Below, piece by piece: positions 7,483 to 13,828 of a stretch of DNA of 13,828 nucleotides; the stretch's first letter is position 1; every line of letters starts with the position of its first letter. The position numbers and the translations under genes were made by a program. Source of the DNA: an uncultured Lentisphaeria bacterium (GTDB taxonomy: Bacteria > Verrucomicrobiota > Lentisphaeria > JABSQK01 > CAJWLW01); NCBI GenBank assembly GCA_913042885.1, contig CAJWLW010000101.1, forward strand, positions 1 through 13,828, given 5' to 3'. The notes under the pieces are model-generated. The model did no database searches. It saw nothing but the letters and a program-made list of their open reading frames with translations, and was not told the DNA's origin.

Positions 7483-8901
7483 TTATCGTGCCTGCCGGAT
7501 TGTCGTTGTGGTGTTGACGGCGACCGTAACCGTCTGCTTCCTGCCGCCTGGCCAGGTGACCTTGACAGTGACCGGGCCCTGATGCTTGCCCAGCCCGAAG
7601 TGCAGCGTCAGATCATTTTGATTCGTCTCCCCGGTCGCACCTTCGACCTGGCGGGTCAGGATCCGGTCGTTCAGGAAGACTCGCGCCTGCGCACCGATCG
7701 CCGAGCGATTCACCGTTGTCCCTTCGAGCCGGAGCTTCAACCAGTTGTTGGCATTGCCGGGGTTGCGGAACAGCTTTTTGCCGGCGACCAAATCGAGATC
7801 ACCGTCATTGTCGAAATCGGCCCAATTGCCCTGATAACTCTCGACCAGGCCCGAGAGCCCGACAGCTTGCGTAATGTCGGTGAAGGTCCAGGCCTCTCCG
7901 GGGCCGACCGTGTTGTTGCGATAGAGGACGCAGGTGTCCGGGCTGTAGATACTGGTGATGAACAGGTCGAGATCACCGTCGTTGTCGATATCGGCCAGGG
8001 ACGGTGAAGCATACGACTCGACCCACGCCAGTCCCGCAGTTTTGCTCATGTCCTCGAATGTCCAACCTCCTTTCGGCCCCAGGTTGCGAAGGAACTTTGA
8101 CTGTGGCTGCCCGGGGTGCGCGAAGTTGGCGACGAACAGATCGATATGGCCGTCATTGTCGAGATCGCCCCAGGCGGAGCCGATTGTGTGAGCCCGGCCG
8201 CCGGTCGCGCCGTATGCTGTCGCGACGTTGGAAAACTGCGACGCGCCTTGCGCCTCGTGCGCCTCTCCTTCATTACGCCACAGAACATTGGGCTCGAGGC
8301 GATAGTTCGAGACGTAGATATCCGCATCACCGTCTTCATCGAAGTCGCAGATGCTGACTCCGCGTGCCGGTTGCGTTGCGGGTGTTGTCCAGGCTTGTTC
8401 GAAAGTAGCGTTGCCCTTGTTGCGTATCAGCGTGTCGTGATGGTAGGGCGACATGTTCGGTCCTTCGAATCCGGTCACGTAGAAGTCCAGGTGACCGTCA
8501 TTGTCGAAATCCGCCCAGGCCGCAGACCAGGGTCGGCCGATATCGAAGGACGGCAGGTGTTTGGTCTCGTCAACAAATGAATGGCCGTCGACATTGCGAT
8601 ACAGCTTCTGGTCCCTGGCACAGAAGATGTCCAGTAAGCCGTCGTTGTCGTAGTCGCCCCATACACCAACACCGCCGATCTGGGCTGCGAACTCGAAGCG
8701 GCCACCGACGTTGCGCCACACGTGTTTGTACTCGTGCAGGTCCACCCAGCCGTCGTTGTCGAAATCGGCCCAGGCCGAATGATAGCCGTGCATTTCCTGC
8801 AGGCCTACCGCCGCAGTGACATCCTCGAAGGGGGTGATTTCACCCAGCACCACGCCTTCGATCAGCAGCAGCGGAATGAAGAGGAAACGTCTCACAGTCA
8901 T
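7483..8901 (-). CDS. Secreted FG-GAP/VCBS beta-propeller protein with ASPIC/UnbV C-terminus
   Basis: 472 residues. Positively charged start plus hydrophobic segment MTVRRFLFIPLLLIEGVVLG reads as a signal peptide, ending near residue 20. Seven calcium-binding-loop repeats of the type D-x-D-N-D-G-x-x-D follow at 46-54, 83-91, 131-139, 186-194, 246-254, 304-312 and 362-370, as in FG-GAP propellers. The fourth reads DFDEDGDAD. The C-terminus (~386-466) is an ASPIC/UnbV domain (NWLKLRL, IGAQARVF, LTLHFGLGKH, VTWPGGRKQTV). This is the CRTAC-like architecture common in Planctomycetota and Verrucomicrobiota. Its role is binding or structural, probably surface or periplasmic, with no catalytic residues evident. 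The start at 8901 has GGAGAG 9 nt upstream. An ATG at 8937 would lengthen the signal n-region and lacks a site. It lies 39 bp after the LamG/glycosidase-like gene, probably in the same operon. Confidence 0.9.
   Translation of the reverse strand: MTVRRFLFIPLLLIEGVVLGEITPFEDVTAAVGLQEMHGYHSAWADFDNDGWVDLHEYKHVWRNVGGRFEFAAQIGGVGVWGDYDNDGLLDIFCARDQKLYRNVDGHSFVDETKHLPSFDIGRPWSAAWADFDNDGHLDFYVTGFEGPNMSPYHHDTLIRNKGNATFEQAWTTPATQPARGVSICDFDEDGDADIYVSNYRLEPNVLWRNEGEAHEAQGASQFSNVATAYGATGGRAHTIGSAWGDLDNDGHIDLFVANFAHPGQPQSKFLRNLGPKGGWTFEDMSKTAGLAWVESYASPSLADIDNDGDLDLFITSIYSPDTCVLYRNNTVGPGEAWTFTDITQAVGLSGLVESYQGNWADFDNDGDLDLVAGKKLFRNPGNANNWLKLRLEGTTVNRSAIGAQARVFLNDRILTRQVEGATGETNQNDLTLHFGLGKHQGPVTVKVTWPGGRKQTVTVAVNTTTTIRQAR
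7802..8772 (-). repeat. Seven copies of a ~22-bp in-frame repeat encoding the calcium-binding loops
   Basis: On the plus strand a motif close to CCGTCNTTGTCGAAATCGGC recurs beginning at 7802, 7976, 8150, 8330, 8495, 8639 and 8750. Spacings are 174, 174, 180, 165, 144 and 111 bp, all multiples of three. Each copy encodes one D-x-D-N-D-G-x-x-D loop. The fourth copy (8330) is the most diverged. This is a protein-coding repeat, not a CRISPR or an insertion element. Confidence 0.85.
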
Positions 8902-8940
8902 ACCGGTTTTCTCTCCGTCACAAAGCTGACAGGGCATTCA

Positions 8941-11900
8941 TCACTGCCGTCGTATCGACACAGCCACCTGCCCGTCAAGCTCCAGCGGTACTGTCAGCAG
9001 ACCATCGCGCTCTTCGATCGTCGTCGCAACAGCGCCAATAGTGATGCGATATGGATTGCCCACACCGACGACAGCCGGGTTCATGCCACCGTCGGTGAGC
9101 ACGCCGTCGCGGCGATCCGGGTAGGATGTTCCAACAACCAGCTCGAGGGTAGCCGCACCGCTGCCGTTGAAGATCGCGTCCAACCTATCCGCGTCATAAT
9201 GGCGGACGACGACATTGACTGCGGAATCCGCAGACAAGCTCGCTGGAATCGGCTCGATAACCGCGGACTCGTGCTTGCCGAATGTCAGTTGCGTGCGGAT
9301 TCCGTCGCGGTCAACGGTGGTGATGTCGCCATTGGGCACAAGCGTACCGCGGGCGTCGAATCGATATACGACATGCAACCGATCGTCGCCGGGCCAACCA
9401 TAGACTCCGGAATTCATCGTAACGATCCGTTCTTTACCGCGCACCAAACCGGAACGGATCTCCTCGAAGGTGATGGGGAACTGCTTCGAGGCCAGCGACG
9501 GGCCGCTCAGTTTGATGCGGTCCTGGTAATAAACAAACAACTCGCCCCAGCTCAGTTTCTCCAGCGTGTCGAGATAGATGTCCATCTCGGTATCGAAGGG
9601 CGGCTGTGCCAGGGCCGTGACGCTGGGGCCTAGATGCAAGTGCGGGCCGGCAGCGACTTCCTGGTCGAAGATGATGTATTTCTCGCGGGTGATCGAGCGG
9701 GTCATCATCGTATTGTTGGCAACGACCACACCGCCTTTGTCGTGGATCTTGCGGGTGTACTCAATCATCGACGGCTGCGACATCAGGATCACCGAAGCCA
9801 TCTTGCGATTGATCGTTTTGGTCGTCTTGTCGATCTCGGCCGAGTGCCCGTCCCAGCGGCCGTCGTAGGTCCAATAGCCCTTGTACGCGGCCAGGAAGCC
9901 GTCCATGAAGGCACCGTCAAAACCGAGATCGTCCATCATCACATCGACACTCTTCAACATCGCATCGTGGAAACTGTTGCCGGGCGTCGGGTAGTAGATA
10001 TACCACGTCCAGCCCTCGTCCTGGCGCCGCTTGCTGACGTACGGCTCGCTGGCCTCCCACACCGCCTGCGAGCCGTTTGCCAGGATGACTTTCGAATCGG
10101 GAAAGCGCTCCGCATTATTGGTCATGTACAAACTGTGGGCGATGTGAAACATGATTTTGACGCCGGGATGTTTTCGGTGATACGCCGTCGCCTGGCCGCG
10201 CAGCAGGCGCATCTCCTTTGGGAAGTCCATGAACTCGATGCCTTCGATCGAGACCTCCGGATCATCGGCGGTGCGGCTCAGGCAATGGACGAGGCCGTAC
10301 TTGATATTTCGGTTCTTGATGAACGCTGCATCGGGTACCTGGCGCCGGTTCATCGGTCCGAACGTCGTAAACCCAAGACCGCCGTCGACCCGCGCGATGC
10401 GCCCCTCCGCCTGGCGGAAGCTGTTGATGAAGTCGTAGTAATCGTTCGAGTCGGTCGGGTATACAGCCCATTCGAGCGTGTACGACTTGCCGGGGCCGAG
10501 GGCGAAATACTCGGTGCCCATGCCGGCGTTCTCATCACTGTACAACAGGCACTGCACAACAAAGACGTCGTCGACCGGCAACATGCCGAAACTGGTGTGT
10601 TCGTCGGTAACGAAAACACTGGGACTGAAGATTTCCGCTGACCCGGTCGACGATACTCGTCGGCGCCCCTCAAAACCGCCGAGCAGCGAGCGCTTGATCT
10701 GTTCCGGCTCGGTCACCAGCTCATTGTAGATCAGCAACCCGAGGTCGGCGTCGGTGGTGTTCGTATAGGTGTCCTTGATATACACGTGTGTCGGCCGCAC
10801 ATCGATGTTGCGGTCGATCGCGTATGACGCACCTGAGGCATGGACGCCGGTGGACTGGCTCTCTACGCTCCAGCCTTCCTCGCCACCGCCGTCGCCACCG
10901 AGAACATTGAAGTCGCCGTTGGGCCAGGAAACACGGGTCTGAAAGGCATACTTGCGATCCCGAACCGTAATGGTGAAACCACCGTTCTTTCCGACAGACA
11001 GGTCGTAGGGGGTAACTGCCGTCGGTGCGGGGATCGGGCCGACACTGCGTACGGCCGTGGCAGGAACAATCGGGGCAGGGGGTGGATATTCGAAGGTGAT
11101 GGTTTCAACCGGGAATCGTTGATCGTCGTCGCGCAGCGATACCCGCAGCTCGTGCGTACCATCAGCCAATACGCCGATTGGCAGTCGCACTTCAGCGATG
11201 CCTTCCTTCGGAACATCGACGTGCACCGCGTCACGGCCTTGCAGCGATACCTCCAGACGCCCGGTGCCCGCCAGCGGCTGGAGCCCCCGGCAGTCGGCGT
11301 TCAGGACGAGCTCATTGCGATCGAAATAATAGTAGGGTGTGACCTTGACGCGGCTGAACCAGGTCGGGTCGAAGCCGTAGTTGCCGGCCTCCGCCTTGAA
11401 ATGGGCCACAACCTCGGCGGCGGAAATCGCACGGTTGTAGACGCGAACGTTGGCGATCGAGCCTTCGTACAACGGTGCGTTGCTGTTATTGCTGTTCGAA
11501 CCGATAACAAACGGACCGCCGTGTGGATAAGTCTTGATCTTCGATTCCTGGCTGCCCATGAGCCGTCCGTTCACCCACATGCTCATCGTCGTGCCATCGA
11601 AGGTCCCGACGATGTGATTCCATTCGCCCAGCGTCAGCTTGCCTCGCAGGTTGTTGCCGCCGCTACCGATGTACCAGTAGCAAAGTTCAGCGTTGTAGTA
11701 GGTGAAGGTGAAGTAGGACATGCCGATGCCGAGCAGATGCGCCTCGCCGTGTCCCTTGACCGTCGGCTTGACCCATGCCTCGACACTGACCGGACCGGTG
11801 ATACCCCAGTCGCCGGTGTCGCCGCAGTCAACGTATCTTCCCGGGCCGCGGATAGTGACCGCAGTGCCGGTGTCGTCCCAATCAGCGCCGTGGAGCATCG

Positions 11901-12051
11901 CGTCGTGTCCGTTGCCGCTGCGGTCGCGCACGACCGTGCCCGTGCCTTCGTCGAAGGCCCAGGCGGCTGCGGGTTCAGCGAGTGCTGTATGCTCGGCAGC
12001 AGCCATCAGCAGCAACCCCAGCGTAAGAAACAACAGAACGGTTCGATGCAT
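8941..12051 (-). CDS. Secreted LamG-like / glycoside hydrolase-like protein
   Basis: 1036 residues. Signal peptide MHRTVLLFLTLGLLLMAAA, with likely cleavage after HTALA (residue 25). Residues ~28-218 form a LamG-like jelly roll (concanavalin A fold): WAFDEGTGTVVRDRSGNGHD, VSVEAWVKP, LGEWNHIVGTFDG, NGRLMG, and YEGSIANVRVYNRAIS. This module usually binds carbohydrate or protein. Residues ~230-545 look like beta-sandwich regions. Residues ~555-880 resemble a TIM-barrel glycosidase, with KIMFHIAHSLYMTN, a strand ending DLGFDGAFMDGF (D712, D717; D717 a possible nucleophile or base) and IIFDQEVA (D797). The last ~150 residues are another beta domain. I cannot assign a CAZy family, and the catalytic residues are guesses. 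AAGGAG lies 8 nt before the ATG. It follows the pseudopilin by 60 bp and precedes the FG-GAP gene by 39 bp, so these three are probably co-transcribed. Expected outside the cytoplasm. Confidence 0.82.
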   Translation of the reverse strand: MHRTVLLFLTLGLLLMAAAEHTALAEPAAAWAFDEGTGTVVRDRSGNGHDAMLHGADWDDTGTAVTIRGPGRYVDCGDTGDWGITGPVSVEAWVKPTVKGHGEAHLLGIGMSYFTFTYYNAELCYWYIGSGGNNLRGKLTLGEWNHIVGTFDGTTMSMWVNGRLMGSQESKIKTYPHGGPFVIGSNSNNSNAPLYEGSIANVRVYNRAISAAEVVAHFKAEAGNYGFDPTWFSRVKVTPYYYFDRNELVLNADCRGLQPLAGTGRLEVSLQGRDAVHVDVPKEGIAEVRLPIGVLADGTHELRVSLRDDDQRFPVETITFEYPPPAPIVPATAVRSVGPIPAPTAVTPYDLSVGKNGGFTITVRDRKYAFQTRVSWPNGDFNVLGGDGGGEEGWSVESQSTGVHASGASYAIDRNIDVRPTHVYIKDTYTNTTDADLGLLIYNELVTEPEQIKRSLLGGFEGRRRVSSTGSAEIFSPSVFVTDEHTSFGMLPVDDVFVVQCLLYSDENAGMGTEYFALGPGKSYTLEWAVYPTDSNDYYDFINSFRQAEGRIARVDGGLGFTTFGPMNRRQVPDAAFIKNRNIKYGLVHCLSRTADDPEVSIEGIEFMDFPKEMRLLRGQATAYHRKHPGVKIMFHIAHSLYMTNNAERFPDSKVILANGSQAVWEASEPYVSKRRQDEGWTWYIYYPTPGNSFHDAMLKSVDVMMDDLGFDGAFMDGFLAAYKGYWTYDGRWDGHSAEIDKTTKTINRKMASVILMSQPSMIEYTRKIHDKGGVVVANNTMMTRSITREKYIIFDQEVAAGPHLHLGPSVTALAQPPFDTEMDIYLDTLEKLSWGELFVYYQDRIKLSGPSLASKQFPITFEEIRSGLVRGKERIVTMNSGVYGWPGDDRLHVVYRFDARGTLVPNGDITTVDRDGIRTQLTFGKHESAVIEPIPASLSADSAVNVVVRHYDADRLDAIFNGSGAATLELVVGTSYPDRRDGVLTDGGMNPAVVGVGNPYRITIGAVATTIEERDGLLTVPLELDGQVAVSIRRQ

Positions 12052-12085
12052 GTCAGGGACTCCTTTGAATAAAGCATGGCGTTCG

Positions 12086-12102
12086 CAACGTGGGCGACGT
12101 TG
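12086..12102. repeat. Small intercistronic hairpin between pseudopilin and LamG-like gene
   Basis: Inverted repeat CAACGT (12086-12091), 5-nt loop, ACGTTG (12097-12102) in the 60-bp gap. No T-run follows in the coding direction, so I do not call it a terminator. It might modulate relative expression of the two genes, or be chance. Confidence 0.3.
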
Positions 12103-12111
12103 TAGAGATTA

Positions 12112-12972
12112 TCAATACCAGTGATCCCACGACGCCATTGTGTTAGCGAAACGTTTGACTGGGCTCAACTCGCCGCGTACGGAACCGTCCAGTCGAGCCG
12201 ACGCTACCCAGTCCGGGGCGAAATCATCGCTGGGAAAGTGGAAATCGATATCAGGAATGACGATGTCGCCGCCATAGAATCCCGAGCCCCGACCGACTAC
12301 ATGGTTGACCATCCACCAGCCCACTGCGGCGTTCGGGCCGCCGCTCCAGGTGTTCCACACCGTCCGGTCAGCAAAGACTACGGCGTCGGGATCACCGCGG
12401 CTGACCGTATTGGGCGAATCGGCGATCAAAGTGTTTGCTTCCGTACACCCGCCGTCAACGTAATCGGCCAGGTAAACGTATGTCATTTCTACCTTGGTAT
12501 CGACAAACCAGGGCGATGTGATGGGCGGCGAACAGTCCTCGCCGCTGCCGTGCTCCCAGAAGGTATCGCCGAAAAACCACTGGTCAGGATTGGTCACCGG
12601 ACCGGACGGACAATAGAACACCTCGCGCGACGGCTGATAACCATCGACATACAGCAGACCAATGGTAAACTCCGGCAGACAGGTTTCGCGCTGATTTGCG
12701 GCGTTGGAGAAATGAAAGGGCACGCCTTCGGGCATCGATGACCAGCCGGCCAGTTGCCGCGGCAACGCTGAATTCGCGTCATCGGCGTAGGAAATGCTCG
12801 CCAATGTCAACTGCTTCTGATTGGAGATGCATATGGCCCGCCTGGCCGACTCCTTCGCTGCTGACAACGCAGGCAGCAACATCGACGCAAGAATTGCGAT
12901 GATCGCAATCACTACCAGCAGTTCGATGAGCGTGAAGAGGCGTTGGCCTTTTTCGGCATTCGTTAATTTCAT
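12112..12972 (-). CDS. Type II secretion/type IV pilus-like pseudopilin
   Basis: 286 residues from ATG 12972. The N-terminus has the class III prepilin pattern: [12 protein letters not shown] then F13-T-L-I-E17, with E17 as the conserved +5 glutamate, followed by the hydrophobic helix [19 protein letters not shown]. The residue before the cleavage point is Leu12, where most pilins have Gly; relatives in Lentisphaerota and Verrucomicrobiota often vary here. The C-terminal globular part is of the DUF1559/H-X9-DG type, but the spacing is changed: N-H224 and D262-G263 are 37 residues apart. It ends in the aromatic tail WDHWY. It should be processed by a prepilin peptidase and sit in the cell envelope. 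A GTG at 12993 is also in frame but has AGG only 1 nt upstream. The chosen ATG has no clear ribosome binding site either. It is probably co-transcribed with the LamG-like gene. Confidence 0.87.
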   Translation of the reverse strand: MKLTNAEKGQRLFTLIELLVVIAIIAILASMLLPALSAAKESARRAICISNQKQLTLASISYADDANSALPRQLAGWSSMPEGVPFHFSNAANQRETCLPEFTIGLLYVDGYQPSREVFYCPSGPVTNPDQWFFGDTFWEHGSGEDCSPPITSPWFVDTKVEMTYVYLADYVDGGCTEANTLIADSPNTVSRGDPDAVVFADRTVWNTWSGGPNAAVGWWMVNHVVGRGSGFYGGDIVIPDIDFHFPSDDFAPDWVASARLDGSVRGELSPVKRFANTMASWDHWY

Positions 12973-13042
12973 AGCTAAACAAGGTACACACACGCCTCAC
13001 AAGAGCAATCACCCCGGTCATTTTCACAGTTGATTATGCGGG
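12973..13042. other. Gap between the small sialidase-like ORF and the pseudopilin
   Basis: 70 bp between the TGA of the small ORF and the pseudopilin ATG. I see no strong promoter, terminator hairpin or ribosome binding site, so the pseudopilin may be translated by coupling or from a weak site. Confidence 0.35.
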
Positions 13043-13216
13043 TCACAGGCGGGCATAGCGGATGTGGGTAACCGACACTTCCGTGCACCACATACTGCAC
13101 AGCAGATCGTCGCCACCGAGCGGGACCACATGACTGTGGCAGGCAAAGTGATATTCGTACCCCGGTTCCGGGTTGATGTAGACGATGCCGGAATCGATCA
13201 AATTGAGTGAAGCCAT
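13043..13216 (-). CDS. Small ORF resembling the N-terminus of a sialidase-family protein (possible remnant)
   Basis: 57 codons with ATG at 13216, AAGGAA 7 nt upstream, and a TGA stop. The peptide begins MASLNLIDSGIVYINPEPGY and continues to VVPLGGDDLLCSMW. That resembles the opening strand of exo-alpha-sialidase-like six-bladed propellers, which commonly start with an IDSG.VY.NP pattern, then a VV.L..G.LL strand. The last residues (TEVSVTHIRYARL) could be the C-terminal strand of such a protein, as if the middle ~300 residues were deleted. No Asp-box or catalytic residue is present, so it cannot be an active sialidase. It starts 27 bp after the stop of the upstream sialidase-family gene. It is either a decayed tandem copy or a genuine small protein. 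The good ribosome binding site says it may still be translated. The family resemblance is from memory, not a search. Confidence 0.5.
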   Translation of the reverse strand: MASLNLIDSGIVYINPEPGYEYHFACHSHVVPLGGDDLLCSMWCTEVSVTHIRYARL

Positions 13217-13223
13217 GGTTCTT

Positions 13224-13229
13224 TTCCTT
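13224..13229 (-). promoter_or_regulatory. Ribosome binding site of the 57-codon sialidase-like ORF
   Basis: AAGGAA on the minus strand, 7 nt before the ATG at 13216, inside the 27-bp gap after the upstream stop codon. It is the main reason to treat this short ORF as translated. Confidence 0.6.
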
Positions 13230-13243
13230 GGTTGTCGGGTGCT

Positions 13244-13828
13244 CTATGAGTACAGCCAGTCGATGTCGATGATTGCCAACTTGAGGTTCATCTGCGTGCG
13301 GCCCAGTTGGCCCGGATGTTCCAGGCTGGCGTATTGCGACGCTTCGTAAGCAACGACAACGTTATTGTCACGGGTGATGATCGCCGCCGGATTCGTGAAT
13401 TCCCATTCGGGGGCGGTTTCGATGTTCTTTCGAATAGCCCAGGTCACACCGCTGTCGCTGGAGACGGCCATAGTAAATGGTGAGCGAACACCGTAGTGAT
13501 CGAATTTCGGATCGTACTCGCTGTCATTGTAGATCAGCAGCAGATCGTCGGTTTGCGGAATTCTCATCAGCAGCGGACAGGACTCCGGAGCGTGCAAGCC
13601 GGACGTCTGCGGCTGAGACCAACTGGCGCCGCCGTCATCGGAGAAGGACTGAAACAAACTGCCGAGCTGCGTGCGCATCACCATCATGACCCGACCGTCT
13701 TCGAGCTCCTCGATCTTCGGCTCCATGCAGCCGCGCATCGGCAGGTAAACATAGTTGTCACAACCGTGCCAGGTCCGGCCGTTGTCATCGCTGTAAAAGG
13801 TGCCGGCAACACTGGTATTGGTCGGCGC
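13244..13828 (-). CDS. Sialidase-family (BNR/Asp-box) protein, 5' end outside window
   Basis: Visible C-terminal 194 residues of a six-bladed propeller of the exo-alpha-sialidase superfamily. The frame is open to the right edge, so the ATG at 13738 is internal. Three Asp-boxes (S-x-D-x-G-x-T-W type) are seen: YSDDNGRTW at visible residues 12-20, FSDDGGASW at 62-70, and VSSDSGVTW further on. The stretch EPKIEELEDGRVMMVMRT contains an acidic cluster and an Arg (R52) of the kind used in the sialidase arginine triad. The C-terminus ends LAIIDIDWLYS. The N-terminal half, with the first Arg and the Asp acid/base, is outside the window, so real sialidase activity cannot be confirmed. Many members of this superfamily in PVC bacteria act on other sugars. 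Whether it is exported is unknown. It is first visible gene of the minus-strand series, 27 bp before the small sialidase-like ORF. Confidence 0.85.
   Translation of the reverse strand, partial: APTNTSVAGTFYSDDNGRTWHGCDNYVYLPMRGCMEPKIEELEDGRVMMVMRTQLGSLFQSFSDDGGASWSQPQTSGLHAPESCPLLMRIPQTDDLLLIYNDSEYDPKFDHYGVRSPFTMAVSSDSGVTWAIRKNIETAPEWEFTNPAAIITRDNNVVVAYEASQYASLEHPGQLGRTQMNLKLAIIDIDWLYS

Noticed and set aside
7802..8772. Regularly spaced short repeats as a CRISPR array
   Set aside because: The copies lie in frame inside a coding gene, encode calcium-binding loops, and have uneven spacings (111-180 bp) far longer than CRISPR spacers.
10840..12072. 410-codon open frame on the plus strand opposite the LamG-like gene
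   Set aside because: Antisense shadow. The minus-strand protein has a signal peptide, a LamG-like domain and a ribosome binding site; the plus-strand translation has none of these.
13736..13738. ATG at 13738 as the start of the sialidase-family gene
   Set aside because: The frame stays open to the window edge and encodes an Asp-box (YSDDNGRTW) upstream of this ATG.

Overview
The window looks like a glycan-catabolism (accessory) region of a PVC-superphylum bacterium, most likely Lentisphaerota, Verrucomicrobiota or Kiritimatiellota. The placement is inferred from protein style only. It carries a pseudopilin whose N-terminus is the [20 protein letters not shown] type typical of those phyla, a cytosolic-looking Cys-type sulfatase, a seven-repeat FG-GAP/ASPIC-UnbV protein, a LamG-like/glycosidase-like giant and a sialidase-family gene. 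The DNA is GC-rich, and many long antisense open frames are shadows of real genes. I see no rRNA, tRNA, transposase, integrase or CRISPR array.

Layout. At the left edge is the C-terminal ~536 codons of a monomeric NADP-isocitrate dehydrogenase (+, 2-1612), the only clear housekeeping gene. Convergent to it is a two-gene minus-strand unit: an SGNH/GDSL-type hydrolase (3961-3218, GTG start with a strong Shine-Dalgarno) followed by a sulfatase (3130-1649). A perfect 20-bp palindrome lies between the two. A divergent 2-hydroxyacid dehydrogenase (+, 4219-5247) follows. It converges on a long minus-strand series that runs from the right edge down to 5292: a sialidase-family (BNR/Asp-box) gene cut by the window end, a 57-codon ORF resembling a sialidase N-terminus, a pseudopilin, a 1036-residue secreted LamG-like plus glycosidase-like protein, a secreted FG-GAP/ASPIC protein and, after a 190-bp gap with its own candidate promoter, a Gfo/Idh/MocA-aldo/keto reductase fusion. 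The series ends in a good intrinsic terminator whose stem overlaps the stop codon.

How the parts may work together (inference): the signal-peptide proteins (LamG/glycosidase-like, FG-GAP) and the pseudopilin would act at or outside the cell surface to bind and cut a glycan. The sulfatase, SGNH hydrolase, hydroxyacid dehydrogenase and oxidoreductase fusion, none of which shows a signal peptide, would desulfate, deacylate and redox-convert the imported sugars in the cytoplasm. No SusC/SusD, transporter, transcription factor or sulfatase-maturing enzyme is present in the window.

Most worth attention: the double oxidoreductase fusion with both active-site sets intact, the unassigned glycosidase-like domain, the pseudopilin with a non-glycine processing site and a stretched H-x(n)-DG motif inside a glycan operon, and the miniature sialidase remnant with a good ribosome binding site.
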